64,000 nucleotides of DNA, taken from contig NZ_CP163439.1 in NCBI RefSeq assembly GCF_041052385.1, positions 9,103,001 to 9,167,000 of the forward strand, read 5' to 3'. This document shows positions 49,955 through 59,950 of the stretch, one piece after another. Each line of letters opens with the position of its first letter. Position 1 is the first letter of the stretch. Under the pieces are notes generated by a model. It saw only the letters and a list, made by a program, of their open reading frames with translations, was not told the origin of the DNA and made no database searches. The translations under genes and the position numbers were made by a program. The DNA comes from Streptomyces sp. R28 (GTDB taxonomy: Bacteria; Actinomycetota; Actinomycetes; Streptomycetales; Streptomycetaceae).

Positions 49955-51145
49955 GTGAGACGCATGACGGCGCGACCCGCGAACGCCCATCAGGCCCGGC
50001 TGCTCAAGCTGCTGCGCGACGGAGGACCCAACTCCCGGGCCCAGCTGGGCGATCAGATCGACCTCTCGCGGTCCAAGCTGGCCGTGGAGGTGGACCGTCT
50101 GCTGGAGACGGGCCTGGTCGTGGCCGACGGACTCGCCGCCTCGCGCGGTGGCCGCCGCTCCCACAACGTCAGGCTCAACCCCGGGCTGCGCTTCCTCGGC
50201 GTCGACATCGGCGCGACCTCGGTCGACGTCGCCGTCACCAACGCCGAACTGGAGATCCTGGGACACCTCAACCAGCCCATGGACGTCCGCGAGGGCCCGG
50301 TCGCGGTCTTCGAGCAAGTCCTGTCCATGGCAGCGAAGTTGAGGGCCTCGGGGCTCGCGGAGGGGTACGACGGCGCCGGTATCGGCGTCCCCGGACCGGT
50401 CCGCTTCCCCGAGGGTGTCCCGGTGGCCCCGCCGATCATGCCGGGCTGGGACGGCTTCCCGGTGCGGGAGGCGCTCAGCCAGGAACTCGGCTGCCCGGTC
50501 ATGGTCGACAACGACGTGAACCTCATGGCGATGGGGGAGCAGCACGCGGGCGTCGCACGCTCCGTGGGCGACTTCCTCTGCGTCAAGATCGGCACCGGTA
50601 TCGGCTGCGGCATCGTCGCGGGCGGTGACGTCCACCGCGGTGTCACGGGCAGCGCGGGCGACATCGGGCACATCCAGGCCGTGCCCGACGGACGCCCCTG
50701 CGCCTGCGGCAACCGGGGTTGCCTGGAGGCCCACTTCAGCGGGGCGGCCCTCGCCCGGGACGCGGTGGAGGCGGTCCAGCAGGGGCTCTCGGAGGAACTC
50801 GCCTCGCGGCTGGCGGCGAACGGCACCCTGACCGCAGTCGATGTCGCCGCCGCGGCCGCCGCGGGTGACGCCACCGCCCTCGACCTGATCCGCGAGGGCG
50901 GCAACCGCGTCGGCCAGGTCATCGCCGGACTCGTCAGCTTCTTCAACCCCGGCCTGGTGGTGATCGGCGGCGGTGTGACCGGCCTCGGCCACACCCTGCT
51001 CGCCGCGATCCGCACCCAGGTCTACCGCCAGTCACTGCCGCTGGCGACCCGCAACCTGCCCATCGTTCTGGGGGAGTTGGGCCCCACCGCCGGAGTCATC
51101 GGCGCGGCCCGGCTCATCAGCGACCACCTGTTCTCACCCGCGTAA
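49955..51145 (+). CDS. ROK-family transcriptional regulator
   Basis: 396 residues from a GTG with GGAGG 5 bases upstream (ATG at 49964 possible). N-terminal winged helix: ARLLKLLRDGGPNSRAQLGD. The ROK sugar-kinase-like domain follows: FLGVDIGATSVDVAVTNAEL, GAGIGVPGPV, CVKIGTGIGCGIV, and the zinc motif GHIQAVPDGRPCACGNRGCLE. It is expected to sense the sugar or sugar derivative carried by the ABC system downstream. It resembles Rok7B7-type regulators in arrangement, but the downstream enzymes differ from the xylose set. Confidence 0.93.
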   Translation: MRRMTARPANAHQARLLKLLRDGGPNSRAQLGDQIDLSRSKLAVEVDRLLETGLVVADGLAASRGGRRSHNVRLNPGLRFLGVDIGATSVDVAVTNAELEILGHLNQPMDVREGPVAVFEQVLSMAAKLRASGLAEGYDGAGIGVPGPVRFPEGVPVAPPIMPGWDGFPVREALSQELGCPVMVDNDVNLMAMGEQHAGVARSVGDFLCVKIGTGIGCGIVAGGDVHRGVTGSAGDIGHIQAVPDGRPCACGNRGCLEAHFSGAALARDAVEAVQQGLSEELASRLAANGTLTAVDVAAAAAAGDATALDLIREGGNRVGQVIAGLVSFFNPGLVVIGGGVTGLGHTLLAAIRTQVYRQSLPLATRNLPIVLGELGPTAGVIGAARLISDHLFSPA

Positions 51146-51213
51146 GCCACTCGCTCGACACGGCTCACCCGCACGACCCGCTGCGCTGCTCCGCCCTGCC
51201 CTGTTCCACCCCG

Positions 51214-51273
51214 CATTGCTCAGCTCTGCACTGCTCAGCTCTGCATTGCCCGGCTCTGCATTGCCCGGCTCTG
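51214..51273. repeat. Four tandem 15-bp units between ROK and ABC genes
   Basis: CATTGCTCAGCTCTG, CACTGCTCAGCTCTG, CATTGCCCGGCTCTG and CATTGCCCGGCTCTG in direct succession. Further CTGCCCTG-type tracts follow up to 51320. They lie in the 204-bp gap that must hold the operon leader or promoter. Confidence 0.9.
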
Positions 51274-51349
51274 CGTCATTTTGCTCCGTCCTGCCCTGCC
51301 TTGCTCTGCCCTGCCCTGAACCGGCCCGCACGCCCGCCAAGGGGACCTC

Positions 51350-52873
51350 ATGGCATCAGAACCACCGCTGCTCAGTATGTCCGGCATCACCAAGTCGTTC
51401 CCCGGAGTCCGCGCCCTCGACGGCGTCGACCTCGACGTCCAGGCCGGTGAAGTGCACTGCCTGCTCGGCCAGAACGGCGCCGGCAAGTCCACTCTCATCA
51501 AGGTCCTGGCCGGCGCCCACCAGCCCGACACCGGCGCGATCCACTGGCGAGGCGAGGCGGTCACCCTCCGCTCGCCCATCGCCGCCATGCGCCTCGGCAT
51601 CGCCACCATCTACCAGGAACTCGACCTGGTGGAGCACCTGTCGGTGGCGGAGAACGTCCACCTCGGCCATGAACCCACGGCCGCCGGATTCGTCGTACGC
51701 GCAAAGGTCGCGCGGGCGTCAACGGCGCGGCTCCTCAAGCGACTCGGCCATCCGGAGATCGATCCGGCGCGCCTGGTCGGCGAGTTGTCGGCGGCGCAGC
51801 AGCAGATCGTGTCCATGGCGCGGGCGCTCTCCCACGACGTACGACTGATCGTGATGGACGAGCCGTCCGCCGCCCTCGACCCGGACGAGGTCGACAACCT
51901 CTTCCGCATCGTCGGCGATCTCACCGCCGATGGCGTCGCCGTGGTCTACATCTCGCATCGGCTGGAGGAGATCCGCCGGATCGGCGACCGGGTGACCGTG
52001 CTGAAGGACGGGCGGGCCGTGGCGGGCGGGCTCCCGGCGAAGACGACGCCGACGCGCGAGGTCGTGGCGCTGATGACGGGACGCAACGTCGAGTACGTCT
52101 TTCCCGAGCGGCCGGCCGAGGACGCGACGGCGGTCCGGAAGCCGCTGCTGGAGGTCCGAGGGCTCGCCCGGGACGGGGAGTTCGAGCCCCTCGACCTGAG
52201 CGTGCGGCCCGGTGAGATCGTCGGGCTCGCCGGACTGGTGGGCTCGGGGCGCTCGGAGATCCTGGAGACGATCTACGGGGCCAGGAAGCCCAGCGCCGGT
52301 CAAGTCCTCGTGGACGGGCGGGCGTTGAGACCCGGGAGTGTGCGGGCCGCCGTGCGTGCCGGACTCGGGCTTGCGCCCGAGGAGCGCAAGGCGCAGGCGC
52401 TGCTGATGCTGGAGTCCGTCACCCGCAACGTCTCCGTCTCCTCCATGTCCCGCTTCTCGCGCGGCGGCTGGATCGACCGGGCCGCCGAACTGGGGGCCGC
52501 GCGGGCCGCGACCCGCGAGCTGTCGCTGCGGCCCGACAACCCGAACGTGCCGGTCCGCACCCTCTCCGGCGGCAACCAGCAAAAGGCCGTCCTGGCCCGC
52601 TGGCTGCTGCGCGGCTGCCGCGTCCTGCTGCTCGACGAACCCACCCGCGGCGTCGACGTCGGCGCTCGCGCCGAACTGTACGCAGTCGTACGCCGGTTGG
52701 CCGACGAAGGCCTCGCCGTCCTGCTCGTCTCCAGCGAAGTGCCCGAAGTGCTGGGCCTCGCCGACCGCGTCCTGGTGCTGCGCGAGGGCCGTGTCGTTCA
52801 CACGGCGCCCGCCCGCGAACTCGACGAACACCGTGTACTCGACCTCGTCATGGAAGGAAGCCCGGCGTCATGA
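51350..52873 (+). CDS. Sugar ABC transporter ATP-binding protein, ribose type (RbsA-like)
   Basis: 507 residues with two ATPase domains. Domain 1: Walker A GQNGAGKST, linker-signature LSAAQQQIVSMARAL, Walker B LIVMDEPSAAL. Domain 2: degenerate Walker A GLVGSGRSE, signature LSGGNQQKAVLARWL and LLLDEPTRGVDVG. This duplication is typical of the ribose/xylose/galactose CUT2 class. It powers import with the permease and binding protein that follow. Its stop overlaps the permease ATG by 4 bp. Confidence 0.96.
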   Translation: MASEPPLLSMSGITKSFPGVRALDGVDLDVQAGEVHCLLGQNGAGKSTLIKVLAGAHQPDTGAIHWRGEAVTLRSPIAAMRLGIATIYQELDLVEHLSVAENVHLGHEPTAAGFVVRAKVARASTARLLKRLGHPEIDPARLVGELSAAQQQIVSMARALSHDVRLIVMDEPSAALDPDEVDNLFRIVGDLTADGVAVVYISHRLEEIRRIGDRVTVLKDGRAVAGGLPAKTTPTREVVALMTGRNVEYVFPERPAEDATAVRKPLLEVRGLARDGEFEPLDLSVRPGEIVGLAGLVGSGRSEILETIYGARKPSAGQVLVDGRALRPGSVRAAVRAGLGLAPEERKAQALLMLESVTRNVSVSSMSRFSRGGWIDRAAELGAARAATRELSLRPDNPNVPVRTLSGGNQQKAVLARWLLRGCRVLLLDEPTRGVDVGARAELYAVVRRLADEGLAVLLVSSEVPEVLGLADRVLVLREGRVVHTAPARELDEHRVLDLVMEGSPAS

Positions 52874-53889
52874 CGCAGCACGCCTCCCCGCCCCGGGACA
52901 GCACCGGCAAGGTGCAGTCGGCCGGCGCACCGCCCGCCTGGCGGGGCCTGACGGCCCGCGCCGACGTGCGCACCCTCTCCCTGCTCGGCGTCCTCGCCGT
53001 ACTGATCATCATCGGCGGCATCACCAAGCCGGACGAGTTCCTGGACACCCGCAACCTCCAACTCGTCCTCACCCAGGCGTCCGTGATCGGCGTCGTCACC
53101 GTCGGCATGACCTTCGTCATCACCTCCGGCGGCATCGACCTCTCCGTCGGTGCAATCGTCGCGCTCTCCTCGGTGTGGGCCACGACGGTCGCGACCCAGG
53201 AGTACGGCTTCGGCGGCATCCTGTTCACCGCGGTGCTCGTCGGCCTCGGCTGCGGCCTGGTCAACGGACTGCTGATCGCGTACGGCGGCATGGTCCCCTT
53301 CATCGCCACGCTCGCCATGCTGGCCTCCGCGCGCGGGCTGTCGCTCCAGATCACCGACGGCAAGACCCAGATCGTCACGGTGACCTCCGTGCTGGACCTC
53401 GGCGAACGCGACGCGTATGTGCTCGGCGTTCCGCCGCTGGTCATGGTGTTCGCGGTCGTGACGATCACCGGCTGGCTGATCCTGAACCGCACGACCTTCG
53501 GGCGCCGCACGGTCGCCGTCGGCGGCAACGCGGAGGCGGCCCGGCTCGCCGGCATCGACGTCCGCCGCCAGCGGCTCTACCTCTACCTGCTGTCCGGACT
53601 GTGCTGCGGCGTCGCCGCATTCCTGCTCATCGTCCTGGCCGGATCCGGCCAGAACACCAACGGCAACCTCTACGAACTCGACGCCATCGCGGCCGCGATC
53701 ATCGGCGGCACGCTGCTCAGCGGGGGCCGCGGCACCATCACCGGCTCCGTGCTCGGCGTCCTGATCTTCACCACGATCACCAACATCTTCGCCCTGAACA
53801 ACCTGCAGAGCGACGTCCAGCAGATCGCCAAGGGCGCGATCATCGTCGCCGCCGTGCTGGTCCAGCGCCGTACCGCAAACACGACCTGA
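52870..53889 (+). CDS. Sugar ABC transporter permease, ribose type (RbsC-like)
   Basis: 339 residues, about nine to ten membrane helices after a 35-residue cytoplasmic N-terminus. The family's EAA-like and substrate segments VGMTFVITSGGIDLSVGAIV, FGRRTVAVGGNAEAARLAGI and IAAAIIGGTLLSGGRGTITG are present. It forms the membrane channel of a CUT2 sugar importer, coupled to the ATPase gene by an ATGA overlap. Confidence 0.96.
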   Translation: MTQHASPPRDSTGKVQSAGAPPAWRGLTARADVRTLSLLGVLAVLIIIGGITKPDEFLDTRNLQLVLTQASVIGVVTVGMTFVITSGGIDLSVGAIVALSSVWATTVATQEYGFGGILFTAVLVGLGCGLVNGLLIAYGGMVPFIATLAMLASARGLSLQITDGKTQIVTVTSVLDLGERDAYVLGVPPLVMVFAVVTITGWLILNRTTFGRRTVAVGGNAEAARLAGIDVRRQRLYLYLLSGLCCGVAAFLLIVLAGSGQNTNGNLYELDAIAAAIIGGTLLSGGRGTITGSVLGVLIFTTITNIFALNNLQSDVQQIAKGAIIVAAVLVQRRTANTT

Positions 53890-53938
53890 GGGTCGTACCG
53901 CTCTCTCTCAGCACGACCTGAGGAAAGGGTTCACCGCC

Positions 53939-54976
53939 ATGCCAGAGCTCACCAGTCGCAGAGGGCTGCTCTTCGGATCCGCCGCCATAGGAGCGGGTGC
54001 CCTCCTCGTGGGTTGCACGAGCAACGAGTCCGACGACGAGCCGGCCGCGAACGACCAGCCGGCCGCCGACGACAAGCCCGGCAAGCAGGTCACCATCGGC
54101 TTCGCCGGACCGCAGGCCGACCACGGCTGGCTCAACGCCATCAACGACAACGCCAAGAGCCGCGCGAAGAAGTACTCCGACGTCACCCTGGAGATCACCG
54201 AGGGGTCGAACGACACCGCCGCGCAGATCGGCCAGATCGAGACGCTGATCAACAAGAAGGTCGACGTGCTGGTGGTGCTGCCCGCCGACGGCAAGGCGCT
54301 CACCCAGGTCGGCCTGAAGGCGATGCGGGCCGGGATCCCGGTGATCAACCTCGACCGGGTCTTCAACACCCCGCAGGCCTACCGCTGCTGGATCGGCGGC
54401 GACAACTACGGGATGGGTCTCAACGCCGGCCACTACATCGGCGAGAAGCTCAAGGGGAAGTCGAACGCCAAGGTCATCGAGCTGGCCGGCCTGGACAACC
54501 TGGAGCTGACCAAGCAGCGCACCCAGGGCTTCGACGACGCCCTGAAGAACTACCCCGACATCAGGAAGGTGGCCCGTCAGGCGGCCGAGTTCACGGTCGA
54601 GTCCGGACAGGCCAAGATGGCCCAACTCCTGCAGGCCCAGTCGGACTTCGACGCCGTGTGGAACCACGACGACGACCAGGGCGTGGGCGCCCTGCGCGCC
54701 ATCGAGCAGGCCGGACGCGACGACTTCCTGATGGTCGGCGGCGCGGGCGCACTGTCCGCCTTCCAGGCCATCAAGCAGGACAACGGCGTCCTCAAGGCGA
54801 CCGTCCTGTACCCGCCGACCATGGCCGCCTCCGCCATCGACCTGGCCCGTGCGCTGGGCCAGGGCAAGGGCATCGGCGGCATGGCCGAGTTCGAGATCCC
54901 GGCCTCGATCACGCTCTACTCGGCGGTCGTCGACAAGACCAACGTCGACCAGTACATGTCCACCGGCTTCAAGTGA
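53939..54976 (+). CDS. Tat-exported sugar-binding lipoprotein
   Basis: 345 residues. TSRRGLLFGSAAIGAGALLVGC is a twin-arginine lipoprotein signal with lipidated Cys26. An Asp/Ala/Pro linker leads to a ribose-binding-like (Peripla_BP_4) fold: KQVTIGFAGPQADHGWLNAI, VDVLVVLPADGKALTQ, IPVINLDRVF and VWNHDDDQGVGALRAI. It is the solute receptor of the CUT2 importer. The ligand is unknown; the enzymes downstream suggest an oxidised sugar or glycoside. Confidence 0.94.
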   Translation: MPELTSRRGLLFGSAAIGAGALLVGCTSNESDDEPAANDQPAADDKPGKQVTIGFAGPQADHGWLNAINDNAKSRAKKYSDVTLEITEGSNDTAAQIGQIETLINKKVDVLVVLPADGKALTQVGLKAMRAGIPVINLDRVFNTPQAYRCWIGGDNYGMGLNAGHYIGEKLKGKSNAKVIELAGLDNLELTKQRTQGFDDALKNYPDIRKVARQAAEFTVESGQAKMAQLLQAQSDFDAVWNHDDDQGVGALRAIEQAGRDDFLMVGGAGALSAFQAIKQDNGVLKATVLYPPTMAASAIDLARALGQGKGIGGMAEFEIPASITLYSAVVDKTNVDQYMSTGFK

Positions 54977-55058
54977 GGCGTCCCGCCCCGTGAGCCGACC
55001 CGGTCATGGGGCAGGGCTCCACCCCCCACCGCGCCACGACGACGAGGAGGACATCCGC

Positions 55059-56297
55059 ATGGGACAGCCGCAGCAGTCAGAAGGGGCAGAGGCGGCCGAG
55101 AAGCCGGAAGACGTCGGGACGGGCAGGCCACCCCTGCGGGTCGGCATGATCGGATACGCCTTCATGGGTGCCGCCCACTCCCAGGGCTGGCGCACCGCGG
55201 GCCGCGTCTTCGACCTGCCCCGCAGCCCGGTGCTGGCCGCGATCTGCGGACGGGACGCGACGGCCGTGCGCGCGGCGGCCGAGCGGCACGGCTGGGCGGC
55301 GGCCGAGACGGACTGGCGTGCCCTGATCGAGCGGGACGACATCGACCTCGTCGACATCTGCACCCCGGGCGACAGCCACGCCGAAATCGCGCTCGCCGCA
55401 CTGGCCGCGGGCAAGCACGTCCTGTGCGAGAAGCCTCTCGCCAACACCGTGGAGGAGGCCGAGGCCATGGTCGAGGCGGCCGAAGCAGCCTACGAGCGCG
55501 GCCAGTTGTCGATGGTCGGTTTCAACTACCGCCGGGTGCCCGCCACCGCGCTGGCTCGCAGCATGGTGGCCGAGGGCCGCCTCGGCAGCCTGCGGCATGT
55601 GCGGGTGACGTACTTGCAGGACTGGCTGGTGAACCCGGAGTTCCCGCTGACCTGGCGGCTGCGCAAGGAGCTGGCCGGCTCGGGCGCGCTCGGCGACCTC
55701 GGCGCGCACATCATCGACCTCGCGCAGTATCTGGCGGGGGAGCGGCTGACCGGGGTGTCCGCTCTCACGGAGACCTTCGTGAAGGAACGCCCGCTGCCCG
55801 GCGGGGCCGTGAAGGGGCTGTCCGCCGTCTCGGCCGAGGGCGCCACCGGCCAGGTCACCGTCGACGACGCCGCCCTGTTCACCGGCCGCTTCCCCTCCGG
55901 CGCCCTCGCCTCCTTCGAGGCCACCCGCTACGCCACCGGCCGCAAGAACGCCCTGCGCATCGAACTCAACGGCGAGCGCGGCTCGTTGGCCTTCGACCTG
56001 GAGCGCCTCAACGAACTCGCCTACCACGACGGCACGGAACCCGGAGCCCACGCCGGTTTCCGCCGCATCCTCGTCACCGAACCCGACCACCCCTACCTGG
56101 ACGCCTGGTGGCCCCCGGGCCACGGCCTCGGCTACGAGCACACCTTCGTCCACCAGGCCCGCGACCTGGTCCACGCCATCTCAAAGGGCCGCCGGCCCGA
56201 ACCCTCCTTCGCCGACGGGCTGCAGGTGCAGCGCGTACTGGCGGCGGTGGAGGAGAGCGCCGAGAAGAACTCCGTCTACACGCCCATAGCGGTCTGA
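55059..56297 (+). CDS. Gfo/Idh/MocA-family oxidoreductase
   Basis: 412 residues from an ATG with GAGGAGG upstream. A 20-residue Glu/Ala-rich N-terminal tail precedes VGMIGYAFMGAAHSQGWRT (Rossmann), then ICTPGDSHAEIALAALAAGK and the catalytic-Lys motif HVLCEKPLANT. The C-terminal sheet domain includes LGDLGAHIIDLAQYLAG with the His of the family. It oxidises or reduces a sugar or keto-sugar with NAD(P). It lies between the importer and an isomerase, matching 3-keto-sugar or inositol pathways. Confidence 0.93.
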   Translation: MGQPQQSEGAEAAEKPEDVGTGRPPLRVGMIGYAFMGAAHSQGWRTAGRVFDLPRSPVLAAICGRDATAVRAAAERHGWAAAETDWRALIERDDIDLVDICTPGDSHAEIALAALAAGKHVLCEKPLANTVEEAEAMVEAAEAAYERGQLSMVGFNYRRVPATALARSMVAEGRLGSLRHVRVTYLQDWLVNPEFPLTWRLRKELAGSGALGDLGAHIIDLAQYLAGERLTGVSALTETFVKERPLPGGAVKGLSAVSAEGATGQVTVDDAALFTGRFPSGALASFEATRYATGRKNALRIELNGERGSLAFDLERLNELAYHDGTEPGAHAGFRRILVTEPDHPYLDAWWPPGHGLGYEHTFVHQARDLVHAISKGRRPEPSFADGLQVQRVLAAVEESAEKNSVYTPIAV

Positions 56298-56311
56298 GGA
56301 GGCCGACGAGA

Positions 56312-57310
<999 letters not shown>

Positions 57311-57315
57311 CCCGT

Positions 57316-57343
57316 GGCGCAGGGCCCGTTCGAGCCCTGCGCC
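57316..57343 (+). terminator. Hairpin between isomerase and dehydrogenase genes
   Basis: GGCGCAGGGC and GCCCTGCGCC form a perfect 10-bp stem with an 8-nt loop, 6 bp after the isomerase stop. It may partly end transcription so that the intracellular genes are made at a higher level than the two secreted proteins. Confidence 0.65.
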
Positions 57344-57415
57344 GACTCTCCGGGATGACGGCGCATCCCGGCGTACGCACCCGCCCGTACAACCGGCCCC
57401 TTCCTGGAGGCACTC

Positions 57416-59935
57416 GTGCACGGGAACGACCGCACCACCAGCACCGACAGAAACGAGACCCACAGACGACGCCCGTCCTTCCGCAAGGCGGTGGCGCTGC
57501 TGAGCGGCGCACTGCTGGCGGGCGCCACCCTCACCTTCACCGCACCCCAGGCCGGCGCAGCCGTCGCCGACGAGGGGAGGGGGGCGGCTGCTGCCCGGGC
57601 CGCAGCGGCCGAGGACTTCCAGCAGGTCACCCTCGCCAAGGGCGAGCCGGAGGTCGGCGAGCCCATGTCGCTCGCCGTCCTCCCCGACCGCTCGGTGCTG
57701 CACACCTCCCGCGACGGCGAGCTGCGCATCACCGACGCGGCCGGCAACACCAGGCTCGCGGGCAAGCTCGATGTGTACACGCACGACGAGGAGGGCCTGC
57801 AGGGCATCGGCGTCGACCCCGGGTTCGCCCAGAACCGCTTCATCTACCTCTACTACGCACCCCCGCTCGACACCCCGGCCGGTGACGCGCCCGAGACGGG
57901 CACGGCGGCCGACTTCGCTCCCTTCGACGGCGTCAACCGTCTCTCCCGCTTCGTCCTGAAGACCGACGGCACGCTGGATGCAGCCAGCGAGACGAAGATC
58001 CTCGACATCCCGGCTTCCCGCGGCCTGTGCTGCCATGTCGGCGGTGACATCGACTTCGACGCGGCGGGCAACCTGTATCTCTCAACGGGCGACGACACCA
58101 ATCCGTTCCAGTCGGACGGCTTCACCCCGATCGACGAGCGGTCCAACCGCAACCCGGCCTTCGACGCCCAGCGTTCCGCCGGCAACACCAACGACCTGCG
58201 CGGCAAGCTCCTGCGCATCAAGGTGAACGCCGACGGCTCGTACTCCATCCCCGACGGCAACCTCTTCGCGCCCGGCACGGACAAGACACGCCCCGAGATC
58301 TACGCGATGGGCTTCCGCAACCCGTTCCGCTTCAGCGTGGACAAGCAGACGGGGATCGTCTACGTCGGTGACTACGGCCCAGACGCCGGCGGCGCCGACC
58401 CGGCGCGCGGCCCGGCCGGCCAGGTCGAGTTCGCCCGCGTCACCGGCCCCGGCAACTACGGGTGGCCGTACTGCACCGGCGACAACGACGCCTACGTCGA
58501 CTACGACTTCGCGACCGGCCAGTCGGGGGCGTCCTTCGACTGCGCCGCGCCGAAGAACACCTCGCCGCACAACACCGGCCTGACCGACCTTCCCCCGGCC
58601 CAGGCCGCCTGGATCCCGTACGACGGCGGTTCCGTGCCCGATTTCGGCACCGGCTCCGAGTCCCCGATGGGCGGCCCGGTCTACCACTACGACGCCTCGC
58701 TCGACTCGCCGGTGAAGTTCCCCGAGGCCTACGACGGGAACTTCTTCGCCGGAGAGTTCGGCCGCCGCTGGATCAAGCGGATCGTGAGCGACGACGCCGG
58801 GACCGTACAGTCGATCAACGACGTCCCCTGGACCGGCACCCAGATCATGGACATGGCCTTCGGCCCGGACGGCGCGCTCTACGTCCTCGACTACGGCACC
58901 GCCTGGTTCGGCGGCGACGAGCACTCCGGCCTGTTCCGCATCGAGAACGCCACCGACGGCCACTCGCCCGCGCCGCAGGCCGCGGCGAGCAAGACCTCCG
59001 GGCAGGCGCCGCTGAGGGTGCAGTTCTCCTCGGAGGGCACCACCGACCAGGACGGCGACGCCCTGACCTACAGCTGGGACTTCGGCGACGGCGGCAAGTC
59101 GACGGCGGCCGACCCGTCGTACCGCTACAAGAAGAACGGCACCTACACCGCGACCCTGACCGCCAGGGACCCCTCCGGCCGCACCGGCAGCGCGAGCGTG
59201 CAGATCGTGGTCGGCAACACCGCGCCCAGGGTGACGCTGGAACTCCCGCAGGACGGAAAGCTGTTCAGCTTCGGTGACGCCATCCCGTTCAAGGTGCGGG
59301 TCAGCGACCCCGAGGACCGGACGATCGACTGCGCGAAGGTCAAGGTCAGCTTCATCCTCGGCCACGACAGCCACGGCCACCCGCTGACCTCGGCCAACGG
59401 CTGCACCGGCACCCTCCAGACCAGCGCCGACGGCGGGCACGACGAGGACGCCAACATCTTCGGAGTCCTCGACGCCGAGTACACCGACGGCGGAGGCGGC
59501 GGCCAGGCCCCGCTCACCACGCACGACCAGAACGTCGCCCAGCCCAAGCACCGTCAGGCCGAGCACTTCGGCAACGGCTCCGGCGTCTCGGTCATCACCA
59601 AGGCCACCGCACACGGCGGCAAGACCGTCGGCGACATCGACAACGGCGACTGGATCTCCTTCACGCCCTACGCCCTGAGCAACGCCAAGAAGATCACCGC
59701 CCGGATCTCCTCCGGCGGTGCGGGCGGCACCCTCGAGATCCGTGCGGGGTCCTCGACGGGCACCCTGCTCGGCAAGGCGACCGTGCCGGTGACCGGCGGC
59801 TGGGAGACCTTCCAGGACGTCACCGCCGACCTGTCCCGCGCACCGAGGGGCACGACCACGCTCTACCTCGTCTTCAAGGGGAGCGGCTCCGGCGCCCTGT
59901 ACGACGTGGACGACTTCACCTTCACGACCGGCTGA
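57416..59935 (+). CDS. Secreted sorbosone dehydrogenase-like propeller with PKD and CBM6 domains
   Basis: 839 residues from a GTG with GGAGG upstream. Signal peptide to about residue 48 (AGA-AV). A six-bladed glucose/sorbosone dehydrogenase (GSDH) propeller follows (about 75-505): MSLAVLPDRSVLHTSRDGEL, EEGLQGIGVDPGFAQNRFIY, LRGKLLRIKVNADGSYSIPD and YAMGFRNPFRFSVDK. Next a PKD domain (about 520-605, YSWDFGDGGKSTAADPSYRY), a further sheet domain, and a CBM6-like jelly roll (about 715-839, WISFTPYALSNAKKITARIS). The GSDH fold uses PQQ to oxidise sugars, but the catalytic His was not verified. It acts outside the cell. Confidence 0.9.
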   Translation: MHGNDRTTSTDRNETHRRRPSFRKAVALLSGALLAGATLTFTAPQAGAAVADEGRGAAAARAAAAEDFQQVTLAKGEPEVGEPMSLAVLPDRSVLHTSRDGELRITDAAGNTRLAGKLDVYTHDEEGLQGIGVDPGFAQNRFIYLYYAPPLDTPAGDAPETGTAADFAPFDGVNRLSRFVLKTDGTLDAASETKILDIPASRGLCCHVGGDIDFDAAGNLYLSTGDDTNPFQSDGFTPIDERSNRNPAFDAQRSAGNTNDLRGKLLRIKVNADGSYSIPDGNLFAPGTDKTRPEIYAMGFRNPFRFSVDKQTGIVYVGDYGPDAGGADPARGPAGQVEFARVTGPGNYGWPYCTGDNDAYVDYDFATGQSGASFDCAAPKNTSPHNTGLTDLPPAQAAWIPYDGGSVPDFGTGSESPMGGPVYHYDASLDSPVKFPEAYDGNFFAGEFGRRWIKRIVSDDAGTVQSINDVPWTGTQIMDMAFGPDGALYVLDYGTAWFGGDEHSGLFRIENATDGHSPAPQAAASKTSGQAPLRVQFSSEGTTDQDGDALTYSWDFGDGGKSTAADPSYRYKKNGTYTATLTARDPSGRTGSASVQIVVGNTAPRVTLELPQDGKLFSFGDAIPFKVRVSDPEDRTIDCAKVKVSFILGHDSHGHPLTSANGCTGTLQTSADGGHDEDANIFGVLDAEYTDGGGGGQAPLTTHDQNVAQPKHRQAEHFGNGSGVSVITKATAHGGKTVGDIDNGDWISFTPYALSNAKKITARISSGGAGGTLEIRAGSSTGTLLGKATVPVTGGWETFQDVTADLSRAPRGTTTLYLVFKGSGSGALYDVDDFTFTTG

Positions 59936-59950
59936 GAGGAGGTACGGCAT

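Noticed and set aside
49955..54976. Rok7B7-xylose operon
   Set aside because: The ROK-plus-CUT2 layout is similar, but the following Gfo/Idh, isomerase, sorbosone dehydrogenase-like and ThuA-DUF1080 genes do not fit xylose use, so the substrate was left open.
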